A DNA stretch of 62,404 nucleotides from Bacteroidetes bacterium UBA4416. Lineage in GTDB: Bacteria > Bacteroidota > Bacteroidia > B-17B0 > Aurantibacillaceae. The notes under the pieces are model-generated. The model searched no databases. It saw only the letters and a list, made by a program, of their open reading frames with translations, and was not told the DNA's origin. Positions within the stretch are counted from its first letter, which is position 1. Each line of letters starts with the position of its first letter. Below, piece by piece: positions 1 through 6,577 of the stretch. The stretch is taken from NCBI GenBank assembly GCA_002390745.1, contig DGQK01000066.1, positions 1 through 62,404 of the forward strand. The letters run 5' to 3'. A program made the translations under genes and the position numbers.

Positions 1-10
1 TTAAACCCGT

Positions 11-589
11 TTAAGAAACGCGCTTCTTCCGGATCTCGCTCAGGTATTCGGGCGTAAAGCCCAGGTAGGAAGCCATGAGGTACTGCGGGATGCGCTGCAC
101 AAAGTCGGGGTGGCGCCGGTTGAAATCGTGGTACAGCTCCTCCCGCGAAAAATCGTATTGCAGCTTCATGCGCAGCTGCGAGGCCGCATGCACGCGCTGG
201 TGCAGGAGCCGGAAATACCGTTCCATCTTCGGGAATTCTTCCAGCAATTGCTCCTGGTCGCTGTAGCTCAACTTCAGCACGGTAGAGGCCTCCACCGCCT
301 GGATGCAGAACTCCGAGGGCTGCTGCGTGGCAAAGGAATGGTAATCGGCCATCCACCAGTTTTCCATGGCAAACTGTGTGGTTTGTTCCATGCCCTTGCT
401 GTTAATGAAGAAGAGCCGCAGCAGGCCTTTCACAATAAAGTAACTGTGCCCGCACACCTTGCCTTCGGTAAGCAGGTTCTGCTTTTTCTTCACCGTCAGC
501 TCCTCAAAGTAGTGGCTCATGGTCTCGAAGTCCTCGTCGGGCAGGTCGACCCATTTGCGAATATGCGCTTTCAGGCTGGGATGCATCAA
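11..589 (-). CDS. Crp/Fnr family transcriptional regulator
   Basis: A 192-residue cytoplasmic regulator. Residues about 15-120 look like the cyclic-nucleotide-binding beta-roll (pattern HSYFIVKGLLRLFF, then FAMENWWMADYHSF). The C-terminus ends in a short winged helix-turn-helix (QYLMASYLGFTPEYLSEIRK). Bacteroidota proteins of this type are usually called Crp/Fnr regulators. Many have lost the ligand-contact residues of E. coli Crp, so cAMP binding is not implied. The start is ambiguous between two adjacent ATG codons (MMHP). A TAnnTTTG-like box (TAGCTTTG, minus strand 598-591) lies almost on the start codon, which would give a very short leader. Nothing adjacent suggests its targets. Confidence 0.85.
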   Translation of the reverse strand: MMHPSLKAHIRKWVDLPDEDFETMSHYFEELTVKKKQNLLTEGKVCGHSYFIVKGLLRLFFINSKGMEQTTQFAMENWWMADYHSFATQQPSEFCIQAVEASTVLKLSYSDQEQLLEEFPKMERYFRLLHQRVHAASQLRMKLQYDFSREELYHDFNRRHPDFVQRIPQYLMASYLGFTPEYLSEIRKKRVS

Positions 590-720
590 GCAAAGCTACG
601 CATTTTTCGGATGAGGGCGAATGTTCCGATAATTGTCCGGATTATCGCATTAGGTTATTATTGGTCAATGTCCTGCACTAGGATTGTAATAACCGGTTGG
701 ACTGATCACCTGCATCATTC

Positions 721-833
721 AGGTGGGCGTGCCGTCACGATGCTTCGTGACCGTCAGGCTTTCCGTTTCAATCTTTTGGGGCTTCGAGTACCTCAGCCTC
801 CAAAAGGATTTCCACTACAATCCTTCACGCGGC
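721..833. repeat. Palindromic intergenic repeat unit
   Basis: Non-coding gap 590-1096. This part contains a perfect 7-bp hairpin (GTCACGA 734-740, loop TGCT, TCGTGAC 745-751). It is followed by a second imperfect hairpin whose arms are TTTTGGGGCT (774-783) and AGCCTCCAAAA (795-805), flanked by TTTCAATC and GGATTTCC. From memory, modules of this kind are scattered between genes in Bacteroidota genomes. Only one copy was noticed in this window, so copy number is not established here. The open frames crossing it have no family resemblance and are not called. Confidence 0.5.
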
Positions 834-840
834 TTTAAAC

Positions 841-992
841 TCACATCGGAGATGTTATTCCTGGGTAGGTTTCTGCGCCCGGGATGCAAAGGGCCTGGTT
901 CCTTTACTGCGCCTGTTCTTTGCGCGGTAAAGAACCGCAGCGAAGCGGAGCCCGACGCAGCCCGATCAGGCGCCCAAAAAATACTTCTGTAA
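841..992. repeat. Second palindrome-bearing intergenic segment
   Basis: This continues the same non-coding gap. It contains a perfect 7-bp stem (GTTCTTT 915-921, AAAGAAC 929-935), followed by GC-rich text (GCAGCGAAGCGGAGCC) of the kind found in dispersed repeats. The segment CCTTTACTGCG near 901 recurs near 19439 in another intergenic gap, which suggests a shared fragmentary repeat family. No gene is supported between 590 and 1096. Confidence 0.35.
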
Positions 993-1096
993 AATGGTAT
1001 TATCCTCTCAGTGCAATGCTATAGTTTGTAGCATTCTGCTCCGTTTCTTTTCTTTCCGGCAATAAGCCTGCATCTTTACCGCTTAAACCATTCCTT

Positions 1097-1648
1097 ATGT
1101 CATACTGCCACGCCATCCCCTCCATGCCCGAAGAGCGCCGGGCCATCCACAAAGCTTACCACGACCAGGCCTACGGCTTCCCTATCCACGACGATGATGA
1201 GCTCTTCTGCCGCCTTGTACTGGAGATCAACCAGGCCGGCCTCAGCTGGGAAACCATCCTCAAAAAGGAGCAGACCTTCCGCAAGGCCTACCACAACTTC
1301 AAGCTCAAAAAAGTAGCCGCCTATACCGAGGCCGACCGCGAGCGCCTCATGGCCGATCCGGGCATTATCCGCAACCGCCTCAAAATAAACGCCGCTATCG
1401 AAAATGCGAAGACAATCTTACAACTGCAAAAATCACACGGCTCCTTCGAAGCCTGGCTCGAAGCCCATCATCCCAAAACGAAAGAGGAATGGGTGAAGCT
1501 CTTTAAAAAGACCTTCAAATTTACCGGCGGCGAAATCGTCAACGAGTTCCTCATGAGCATCGGCATGCTCCCCGGCGCCCACAGCGAAAGCTGCCCCGTG
1601 TATAAAAAGGTAATGAAGGAAAAGCCGCTGTGGAACAGGAAAGTTTAG
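1097..1648 (+). CDS. tag: DNA-3-methyladenine glycosylase I
   Basis: Base-excision repair enzyme that removes 3-methyladenine from alkylated DNA, acting in the cytoplasm on the chromosome. Its 183 residues match the family length of about 185. Characteristic stretches are YHDQAYGFP near residue 21 and LEINQAGLSWETIL in the first third. The structural zinc ligands of E. coli Tag (Cys4, His17, and a C-terminal His-x3-Cys) have counterparts here: Cys4, His22 and His162-x3-Cys166. The gene stands alone, with repeat-rich non-coding DNA on both sides. The ATG start gives a clean N-terminus. Confidence 0.95.
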   Translation: MSYCHAIPSMPEERRAIHKAYHDQAYGFPIHDDDELFCRLVLEINQAGLSWETILKKEQTFRKAYHNFKLKKVAAYTEADRERLMADPGIIRNRLKINAAIENAKTILQLQKSHGSFEAWLEAHHPKTKEEWVKLFKKTFKFTGGEIVNEFLMSIGMLPGAHSESCPVYKKVMKEKPLWNRKV

Positions 1649-1662
1649 CCATTAGCGGAATC

Positions 1663-1691
1663 CCGTTGCCTTCGAGAGCCTCAGGCAACGG
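1663..1691. terminator. Stem-loop after tag, repeat-like
   Basis: A perfect 9-bp stem, CCGTTGCCT (1663-1671) with AGGCAACGG (1683-1691), has an 11-nt loop and starts 15 nt after the tag stop codon. It has no U-tract, so it is at best a weak terminator. The loop text TTCGAGAGCCTC resembles a widespread intergenic repeat motif. A related string, TGAGGCTCTCG, occurs in inverse orientation near 3770. Confidence 0.4.
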
Positions 1692-1845
1692 CTCAGGAAA
1701 AGCTCTTGGAGTAAAGATTCCCTGATCAGCGCTCCTGATTGTAGATGCAGCGCGTGAGCTGGCAAAACGCGATGCTGAGGAGCTGTGAAATAGTGAAGCG
1801 TATTCAATAATTCCTAAAGAAAAAAATATAACTCATTATTAATTT

Positions 1846-1908
1846 CGATTTTTATAGATTTGTCCGGAAAACCTTTCGTGTTTTCCGGCTAACAAATCAT
1901 AAAAATCG
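1846..1908. repeat. Large 63-nt near-perfect hairpin
   Basis: An inverted repeat of 26 base pairs in three blocks: CGATTTTTAT (1846-1855) with ATAAAAATCG (1899-1908), GATTTGT (1857-1863) with ACAAATC (1892-1898), and CCGGAAAAC (1864-1872) with GTTTTCCGG (1880-1888). It is interrupted only by a 1-nt and a 3-nt bulge, with a 7-nt loop. It lies between tag (+) and the end of the ABC ATPase gene (-). It could be a bidirectional terminator, a small structured RNA or a miniature mobile repeat. No second copy was noticed in the window. Confidence 0.7.
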
Positions 1909-1931
1909 GAAGAGCGCGGGGAATCGTTTTG

Positions 1932-1976
1932 CCTTGATTTTTTTCTTTCTTTTTTCATCAAGGAAAAAAGAAAGAA
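1932..1976. repeat. Two competing stems, repeat-type palindrome
   Basis: A perfect 14-bp pyrimidine/purine stem (1943-1956 with 1963-1976, loop ATCAAG) overlaps an alternative stem, CCTTGAT (1932-1938) with ATCAAGG (1957-1963). The two cannot form together. The position, downstream of the minus-strand ABC ATPase gene, would allow a terminator role. Together with the two preceding stem-loops it accounts for most structure in the 392-nt gap 1649-2040, where no gene is seen. Confidence 0.55.
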
Positions 1977-2040
1977 TAGTCTTAAAAAGATAACACATTA
2001 TCCTAAACCGAGGTTTTAATTTGTCAGGAAGAAAGAAAAA

Positions 2041-2715
2041 TCATTCCAACCTCATCACATTCCCCTCCTCCATCGTAAGCGAGCGGCTAATGTAGGGTTT
2101 CATCAGATCGAGGTCGTGCGAGGACACGAGGATGAGCTTCTGCTGCTCTTCGCACAGCGTTTTGAGGATGCTGAAGAGCTGGTGCCTGGAATTGTAATCC
2201 AGGAAAGCCGTGGGCTCATCGAGGACGATCACCGGCGTTTGCTGCGCCAGCGATTTGGCGATCATCACCTTCTGGCGCTGCCCGTCGCTGAGCTCATCCA
2301 CAAATTTATCTTTCAGCGAAGCAATGCCCATCTGCTCCAGGCTTTGCAGTACAATGGCTTCATCTTCTGCGCTCAACTTCCCGAACACGTTGATGTATGG
2401 AATGCGCCCGCTGGCTACCACATCGCGCGCCGTGAGGTTGAAGCCACCGATGCGCTCCGTCACCACAATGGAAAGCTGCTGCGCCAGTTCGGAAGCGGCG
2501 TATGCAGTGATGTTCTTTCCGTTCAATAATACTTCCCCCGACAAAGCCGGCAAAGTACCTGTTACGGTTTTAAGCAGGGTCGACTTCCCTACTCCATTAT
2601 TGCCCATGAGGCCCACCAGCTCCCCAACCCTGAACTCCGCGCTGAGCCCGGAGAATACCGAAATGGTTTCCTTCCGCTGCCTGTAGCCTATCTGCAAGTT
2701 TCTGAGCGCTATCAT
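2041..2715 (-). CDS. FecE/BtuD-type ABC importer ATPase
   Basis: Cytoplasmic ATPase of an iron-siderophore, heme or cobalamin importer. Visible motifs are Walker A GNNGVGKST (38-46), signature LSDGQ (142-146), Walker B VIVLDE (162-167) and the switch His200. At 224 residues it is somewhat shorter than the usual 250-260 of FecE or FhuC, mainly at the C-terminus. Its ATG overlaps the TGA of the permease by 4 nt (ATGA), indicating translational coupling in a binding protein-permease-ATPase operon read on the minus strand. The substrate cannot be fixed from sequence alone. Confidence 0.92.
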   Translation of the reverse strand: MIALRNLQIGYRQRKETISVFSGLSAEFRVGELVGLMGNNGVGKSTLLKTVTGTLPALSGEVLLNGKNITAYAASELAQQLSIVVTERIGGFNLTARDVVASGRIPYINVFGKLSAEDEAIVLQSLEQMGIASLKDKFVDELSDGQRQKVMIAKSLAQQTPVIVLDEPTAFLDYNSRHQLFSILKTLCEEQQKLILVSSHDLDLMKPYISRSLTMEEGNVMRLE

Positions 2716-3710
2716 CCGATGCTGAGCTTTGATTTAAACAATAAATAGATGACTACGGGCGAACCGATGAGCGTCGTCACCGTATTCACAGGCAGGGTAA
2801 ACTGCGTGCTGATGATCTGGCAGATGAGATCGGCGCCCAGCAACACAGAGGCGCCCAGCAATACACAAAAGGTCATCTGGTGCAAATGGTGCGAGGTTTT
2901 GAAGAACAAGCGCGAAGCAATGGGCACGGAGATGCCCACAAAGGCAATGGGCCCGCAAAAGGCGGTAATGATGCCCACCAGCAACGAGGTAATGACGATG
3001 ATTTTGATGCGCAGGCCCTGCACGTTGATACCCAGGTTCTGCGCGTATTGCTCGTTGAGGAGAATCGCATTCATCGGCTTCACCAGGAAAAAAGCCGTGA
3101 GGAGAATGAGCGCACACAGCGGGCCGATGATGGCCAGATCGGATAATGTTGTGCTGCTCACGTTGCCCATGCTCCACAGCACAAAGGTTTTCAGCTTATC
3201 GGCGCTGCTCAGGTATTCGATAAGGCCCTGCGCCGCTCCCAGCACCTGCGAGAGCATGAGCCCCACCAGCAAAATGGTGACATTGCTTTTTGCTTTCCGC
3301 GAAATCGCCAAAATAATAATCGTGACAAAAAAAGCACCGGCAATGGAATACAGGGCAATGATCGCCTTGCCCGCAAAGAACACTCCCGAAATGTTGATAG
3401 ACGTCAGTACCATCGTCGCGAGGGCTACAAACAAGCTGGCACCGCTGCTCACACCCAGCACATAAGGCCCTGCGAGCGGATTCCGGAAGAGGCTCTGCAA
3501 CAATAAGCCGCACATGGACAGGCCCGAGCCTGCAACGATACAGGTGAGTGTTTTGGGCAGGCGGATGTCGTACAGGATGGTCGGGAACATCTCATCACCG
3601 CTCTCCAAAGACCAAAGGCTCACACTCCCGAAGCTGAGATCGGCGAGCGCCAGAGCCAACACCAGCAGCAGCAGGCAAAGGGCAGTCGTTATGAATCTGG
3701 ATGAGGACAA
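2712..3710 (-). CDS. FecCD-family ABC transporter permease
   Basis: Inner-membrane permease for iron complexes or cobalamin with about ten predicted helices, opening with TTALCLLLLVLALALADL. Family landmarks include RLPKTLTCIVAGSGLSMCG and the ATPase-contact stretch GLMLSQVLGAAQG. An open frame extends to 3944, but that part reads through a heptamer repeat and into the preceding gene and has no family resemblance. A TTG at 3710 gives 332 residues, a normal length. No ATG lies in the plausible start region, so initiation may be non-canonical or coupled. The gene is second in the minus-strand operon. Confidence 0.85.
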   Translation of the reverse strand: MSSSRFITTALCLLLLVLALALADLSFGSVSLWSLESGDEMFPTILYDIRLPKTLTCIVAGSGLSMCGLLLQSLFRNPLAGPYVLGVSSGASLFVALATMVLTSINISGVFFAGKAIIALYSIAGAFFVTIIILAISRKAKSNVTILLVGLMLSQVLGAAQGLIEYLSSADKLKTFVLWSMGNVSSTTLSDLAIIGPLCALILLTAFFLVKPMNAILLNEQYAQNLGINVQGLRIKIIVITSLLVGIITAFCGPIAFVGISVPIASRLFFKTSHHLHQMTFCVLLGASVLLGADLICQIISTQFTLPVNTVTTLIGSPVVIYLLFKSKLSIG

Positions 3711-3722
3711 GGATAGTTGCTG

Positions 3723-3757
3723 GTGAGTAGTGATTAGTGAATAGTGGTTAGTGATTA
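3723..3757. repeat. Heptamer tandem repeat, five copies
   Basis: Five contiguous 7-bp units, GTGAGTA-GTGATTA-GTGAATA-GTGGTTA-GTGATTA, are followed by a partial GTA. They sit between the stop of the binding-protein gene and the proposed permease start, and only 12 bp separate the repeat from the TTG at 3710. Heptamer arrays can change copy number by slippage. Seven is not a multiple of three, so any translation crossing the array would shift frame. Confidence 0.8.
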
Positions 3758-3810
3758 GTATTCGTTGACTGAGGCTCTCGGAACCATCAGGTGAACATCG
3801 TGATACATTG

Positions 3811-4950
3811 TTATTCCAGTTTTTTATAATAGGTAAATACATGGTTTGGCAGGCGCTCCGGGTATAAAATAGCAATGAGGTCTGCCAGCACGGCTTCGGG
3901 TTGCAGCATGGCCGTTTCCCAATAGTTGCTGTAGCCTTTGGCATTCTGCACCTTGTTGTTATTATATACCCTGTCTTTTTTATAGGCGTTGAAAAGCCCG
4001 TAACGCGTGTCGAAGGCCAGCAATTCCTTTTTCGAGTTCAGGTTATAGGTGTTGATCCACACATCACAGTCTTTGGCTTTGGCATACACCGTTTCGAACG
4101 ACAAAGGCGTGCTTCCCGTTTTGTGGTCGTCTTTCCAGAAATAATCGCCGCCCGCATCGGCAATGAGATTGGCCATGTAGCTCATCCCTGCAGGCACATA
4201 CCAGGTATCGCCGTACTTGATCTCCGTAAGCACAGTCGGCTTCCTGGTTTCATTGGCTACCAGGGCTTTCAGCTCCTTGTATTTTTTTTCTCCCGCGCTG
4301 AAGATGGAATCGGCCATGCGCTGCTTGTCAAAAAAGCAGGCGTAGAACTTGATCCATTCCGCACGGGCCAGCGGTGTTTCCTCGAGGTGGTCGAGGCTGA
4401 TGGCTACCGGAACCTGTGCCTGCAACAATTTTTTATCGAGGTCGGCAGCAGGGTCGCCCATGCCGAAGGTGAGCAGCAGGTCGGGCTTCAGCGCAAGCGT
4501 TTTTTCCACTTCGATCTGCGGGCCTTTGGAAAGCTCCAGCACTTTACCATCGCTTACCTGTTTCTGAATAAAAGCATCCGTATAATACTCCACGTTGTCA
4601 ATGGCCGCAATGCTGTTGGCTTCGCCCAGGGCCATGAGCATGAGGCTGTATACCGAGCTCATGCTGGCCACCCGTTTCACCGGGATCTTCACATAGTAAG
4701 CGTCAATGCTGTAAACCGGTTTTTTATCCGGGTAGAGGATAAAGGTGGATGTCACGCTCCGGTTCTCCTTGTTCCCGTAGATCTCCAGGATCGTATACTC
4801 TTTCTCATGCCTGATGGCAAAGCGTTTGGCATAGTGGAGGCTGTCGCGTGTCACCGCCGGGTTTTGAGCAGCTTTAGTTTCCGGGTGCTTTCCCTGGCAG
4901 GAAGCCAATACCAGATTCATGGCTGCAAACAAAATGATGATCCTGATCAT
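3811..4950 (-). CDS. Periplasmic-binding lipoprotein of iron/B12 ABC importer
   Basis: Substrate-binding component of the importer, anchored as a lipoprotein. The chosen ATG at 4950 gives MIRIIILFAAMNLVLASC, a clear lipoprotein signal with lipobox LASC. The remaining roughly 360 residues have the Peripla_BP_2 pattern: KRVASMSSVYSLMLMALG, LALKPDLLLTFG, and VPAGMSYMANLIADAGGDYFW. A longer frame to 5184 only translates the intergenic repeat at 5013-5130 and is rejected. It is first in the minus-strand operon. A TATGTTTG box upstream (4994-4987) suggests a promoter. No cobalamin riboswitch-like element was recognised, which slightly favours iron or heme over B12. Confidence 0.88.
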   Translation of the reverse strand: MIRIIILFAAMNLVLASCQGKHPETKAAQNPAVTRDSLHYAKRFAIRHEKEYTILEIYGNKENRSVTSTFILYPDKKPVYSIDAYYVKIPVKRVASMSSVYSLMLMALGEANSIAAIDNVEYYTDAFIQKQVSDGKVLELSKGPQIEVEKTLALKPDLLLTFGMGDPAADLDKKLLQAQVPVAISLDHLEETPLARAEWIKFYACFFDKQRMADSIFSAGEKKYKELKALVANETRKPTVLTEIKYGDTWYVPAGMSYMANLIADAGGDYFWKDDHKTGSTPLSFETVYAKAKDCDVWINTYNLNSKKELLAFDTRYGLFNAYKKDRVYNNNKVQNAKGYSNYWETAMLQPEAVLADLIAILYPERLPNHVFTYYKKLE

Positions 4951-4986
4951 AAAGGTTTCTTTGTAAAGCCGGATTGGCCCGGCACA

Positions 4987-4994
4987 CAAACATA
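4987..4994 (-). promoter_or_regulatory. Possible -7 box of the ABC importer operon
   Basis: TATGTTTG on the minus strand fits the Bacteroidota -7 consensus TAnnTTTG and lies 37 nt upstream of the ATG at 4950. No TTTG is seen at the expected -33 spacing, because that position falls in the flanking repeat. The call is therefore tentative. Confidence 0.35.
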
Positions 4995-5012
4995 CTAAAT
5001 TATAGTGATACA

Positions 5013-5130
5013 CGTCATTGCGAGCGATAGCGAAGCAACCTTCCATTATTGGAGATACCTCATCGCGGAAAGCGGTTTCATGCTTCAGCGTCATTGCGAT
5101 CCCGCGCCCCGGCGGGAGAAGCAATCTCCC
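5013..5130 (+). repeat. Left CGTCATTGCGA...GAAGCAATCTC repeat pair
   Basis: Two copies of a modular repeat lie side by side in plus orientation: 5013-5040 (CGTCATTGCGAGCGATAGCG, then AAGCAACC) and 5089-5128 (CGTCATTGCGA, a CCCGC/GGCGGG stem-loop, then GAAGCAATCTC). They lie between the importer operon and the GIY-YIG gene. A copy in the opposite orientation occurs at 5564-5600 on the far side of that gene. Motifs of this form are common dispersed intergenic repeats in many bacteria. Here they form the left border of the GIY-YIG unit. Confidence 0.75.
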
Positions 5131-5199
5131 ATCATAACAGACATTTCCCGGATCAGGAGGAACGATTGGAGCAGAGCATCTCATTTTATATAGAATTCT

Positions 5200-5508
5200 T
5201 CAAACCTCCCAATCAACACCAATTTCATGAGATAAGTCTTTCCATTCAGGATTTATAGAATTGATCAGTTTTTCTTTTTTCAATCTACTGCCTCCTTTTA
5301 TTTGCTTTTCTCTTGCGATAGCATCTTCTATTCTCAGAAACACCTCATAATAAACCAACTTGTTTAGTCCATATCTGCTGGTAAAACTATTAGGATACTT
5401 TCCGGACCTATGCTCAAATAACCTCTTTCCCAAATTAGATGTCACTCCTGTATATAGAGTAGAATTATTCTCATTTGTCAGAATATAAATAGCGCCGCCT
5501 TTAGTCAT
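5200..5508 (-). CDS. GIY-YIG nuclease family protein
   Basis: A 102-residue single-domain GIY-YIG nuclease. The family signature appears as AIYIL (residues 6-10) followed by LYTGV about ten residues later, then KRLFEHR with the catalytic arginine region. The acidic EDAIAREKQIKGGSR segment holds the metal-binding glutamate. Members with this architecture (UhbP/SLX1-like) are often multicopy orphan genes in Bacteroidota, and their substrates are unknown. The gene is visibly more AT-rich than its neighbours and is bracketed by oppositely oriented repeats (5013-5130 and 5564-5600), suggesting it came in as a discrete unit. The start ATG at 5508 is clear. Confidence 0.9.
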   Translation of the reverse strand: MTKGGAIYILTNENNSTLYTGVTSNLGKRLFEHRSGKYPNSFTSRYGLNKLVYYEVFLRIEDAIAREKQIKGGSRLKKEKLINSINPEWKDLSHEIGVDWEV

Positions 5509-5530
5509 AAGATAAATATACTAAATCCGT

Positions 5531-5600
5531 TATTGTGAGCAGAGCGAAGCCATCTTCTTTTGAGAGATTGCTTCACCGCTAAAAGCGGTTCGCAATGACG
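5531..5600 (-). repeat. Right border repeat of the GIY-YIG unit
   Basis: In minus orientation this is the same module as at 5013-5130: GAGATTGCTTC (5564-5574), the hairpin ACCGCT-AAA-AGCGGT (5575-5589), then CGCAATGACG (5591-5600). It is preceded at 5531-5557 by a degenerate plus-oriented half (TATTGTGAGCAGAGCGAAGC). The GIY-YIG gene is thus enclosed by inverted copies. Confidence 0.75.
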
Positions 5601-5605
5601 CACCC

Positions 5606-6577
5606 TCAAAACTGAACCTGGAAAACACTTCCCTTAGGCTGATTGCCAAGCACTGTGATCTTCGCCTGGTGCAGGTCGCAGATACGTTTTACGATATAGA
5701 GGCCGATGCCGGTGCCTTTGGTTTTGCGTGTTTCCTCATCGCCGCTCCTGAAAAATTTCTCGAAAATCTTCTGTCTTTCGCCCGCTGCTATGCCGCAGCC
5801 CTGGTCGCTCACTTCCAGTAAGGGCTTGGCGTTCTGCATGCTCAGCACAAGCCTCACCTCAGGCTTTTCGAAAGAATACTTAAATGCATTTTCCACCAGG
5901 TTGATGATCACTGAAGGCAGCAGATCCTTGTCGCCCGCATACAAGATCCCCGCTTCGATGTCGTAACGCAGCGCTCCGGAATCGAGCTGTGGCTGAAAGT
6001 AGCGGCTCAGCGTATTCTGAAACAGTACACTCAGATCGATCGTTTCCTTTTGCAGGGCCAGGTTCTCGTTCTCGATCTGGTTAGCGAGCAGCACATTATC
6101 CACCAGCTTGTGCAGGCGCTCGGTTTCGTTAAGGGCATTGCCGAGCAATTGCTTTTGTTTCTCGCGCCCGAGCTCGTGTTTCAGTAAGGTTTGCAATTGG
6201 AGCTTGCTGGCGGCAATGGGCGTTTTCAATTCGTGCGATACGCTGAGGATAAAATTCTTCTGCTGATTCGCCAGCTCGGTTTCCCGCTTAATGGAGCGCC
6301 TCACCAGGCTGATACCAAAGAGAAGGATGAGCAGGAACACGGAGCCCTCGCCCACGATCATGTACACGCGCTTCATTTTCTTTTGCTCGAGGAGGGCTAT
6401 GTCGCGGGTGATGATAGCGGGATCCGTGGTAGACAGGGCGGCGATCTTCTGCTCGTTGTAAATATTTGCATTCGACTGGCGCACGAGCAACACCTCCCAC
6501 CACAAAAACTGCAGCACAATGTAGCCTACAAGCCCTGAAAATATCAGCGTGGTGCGTTTCGACATGGAGCCCGTCAC
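5606..6577 (-). CDS. Sensor histidine kinase, orphan
   Basis: A membrane sensor kinase of 323 residues. Two transmembrane helices at about 10-31 and 72-93 enclose a short periplasmic loop of roughly 40 residues. HisKA box SVSHELKTP has the phospho-accepting His115, followed by N-box VIINLVENAFKYS, G1 DQGCGI and G2 GTGIGLYI. The frame opens with a GTG whose TGA overlaps the upstream gene's stop (GTGA). An ATG four codons later (6565) is equally likely. The overlap makes it co-transcribed with the type IX-secreted protein upstream. No response regulator lies next to it, so its partner must be encoded elsewhere. Confidence 0.9.
   Translation of the reverse strand: MTGSMSKRTTLIFSGLVGYIVLQFLWWEVLLVRQSNANIYNEQKIAALSTTDPAIITRDIALLEQKKMKRVYMIVGEGSVFLLILLFGISLVRRSIKRETELANQQKNFILSVSHELKTPIAASKLQLQTLLKHELGREKQKQLLGNALNETERLHKLVDNVLLANQIENENLALQKETIDLSVLFQNTLSRYFQPQLDSGALRYDIEAGILYAGDKDLLPSVIINLVENAFKYSFEKPEVRLVLSMQNAKPLLEVSDQGCGIAAGERQKIFEKFFRSGDEETRKTKGTGIGLYIVKRICDLHQAKITVLGNQPKGSVFQVQF

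Noticed and set aside
110..838. 242-codon plus-strand frame across the Crp/Fnr gene and the gap
   Set aside because: It is antisense to a recognised gene in its first part and crosses the palindromic repeat in the rest, with no domain.
3711..3944. Upstream extension of the permease frame
   Set aside because: The extra 78 codons read through the stop region of the binding-protein gene and the heptamer repeat, with no family resemblance. The family length is met from 3710.
4951..5010. Cobalamin riboswitch upstream of the ABC importer
   Set aside because: No B12-box-like text is seen in the short leader, so there is no support for a riboswitch.
4951..5184. Upstream extension of the binding-lipoprotein frame
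   Set aside because: It only translates the 5013-5130 repeat, and the lipoprotein signal begins at 4950.
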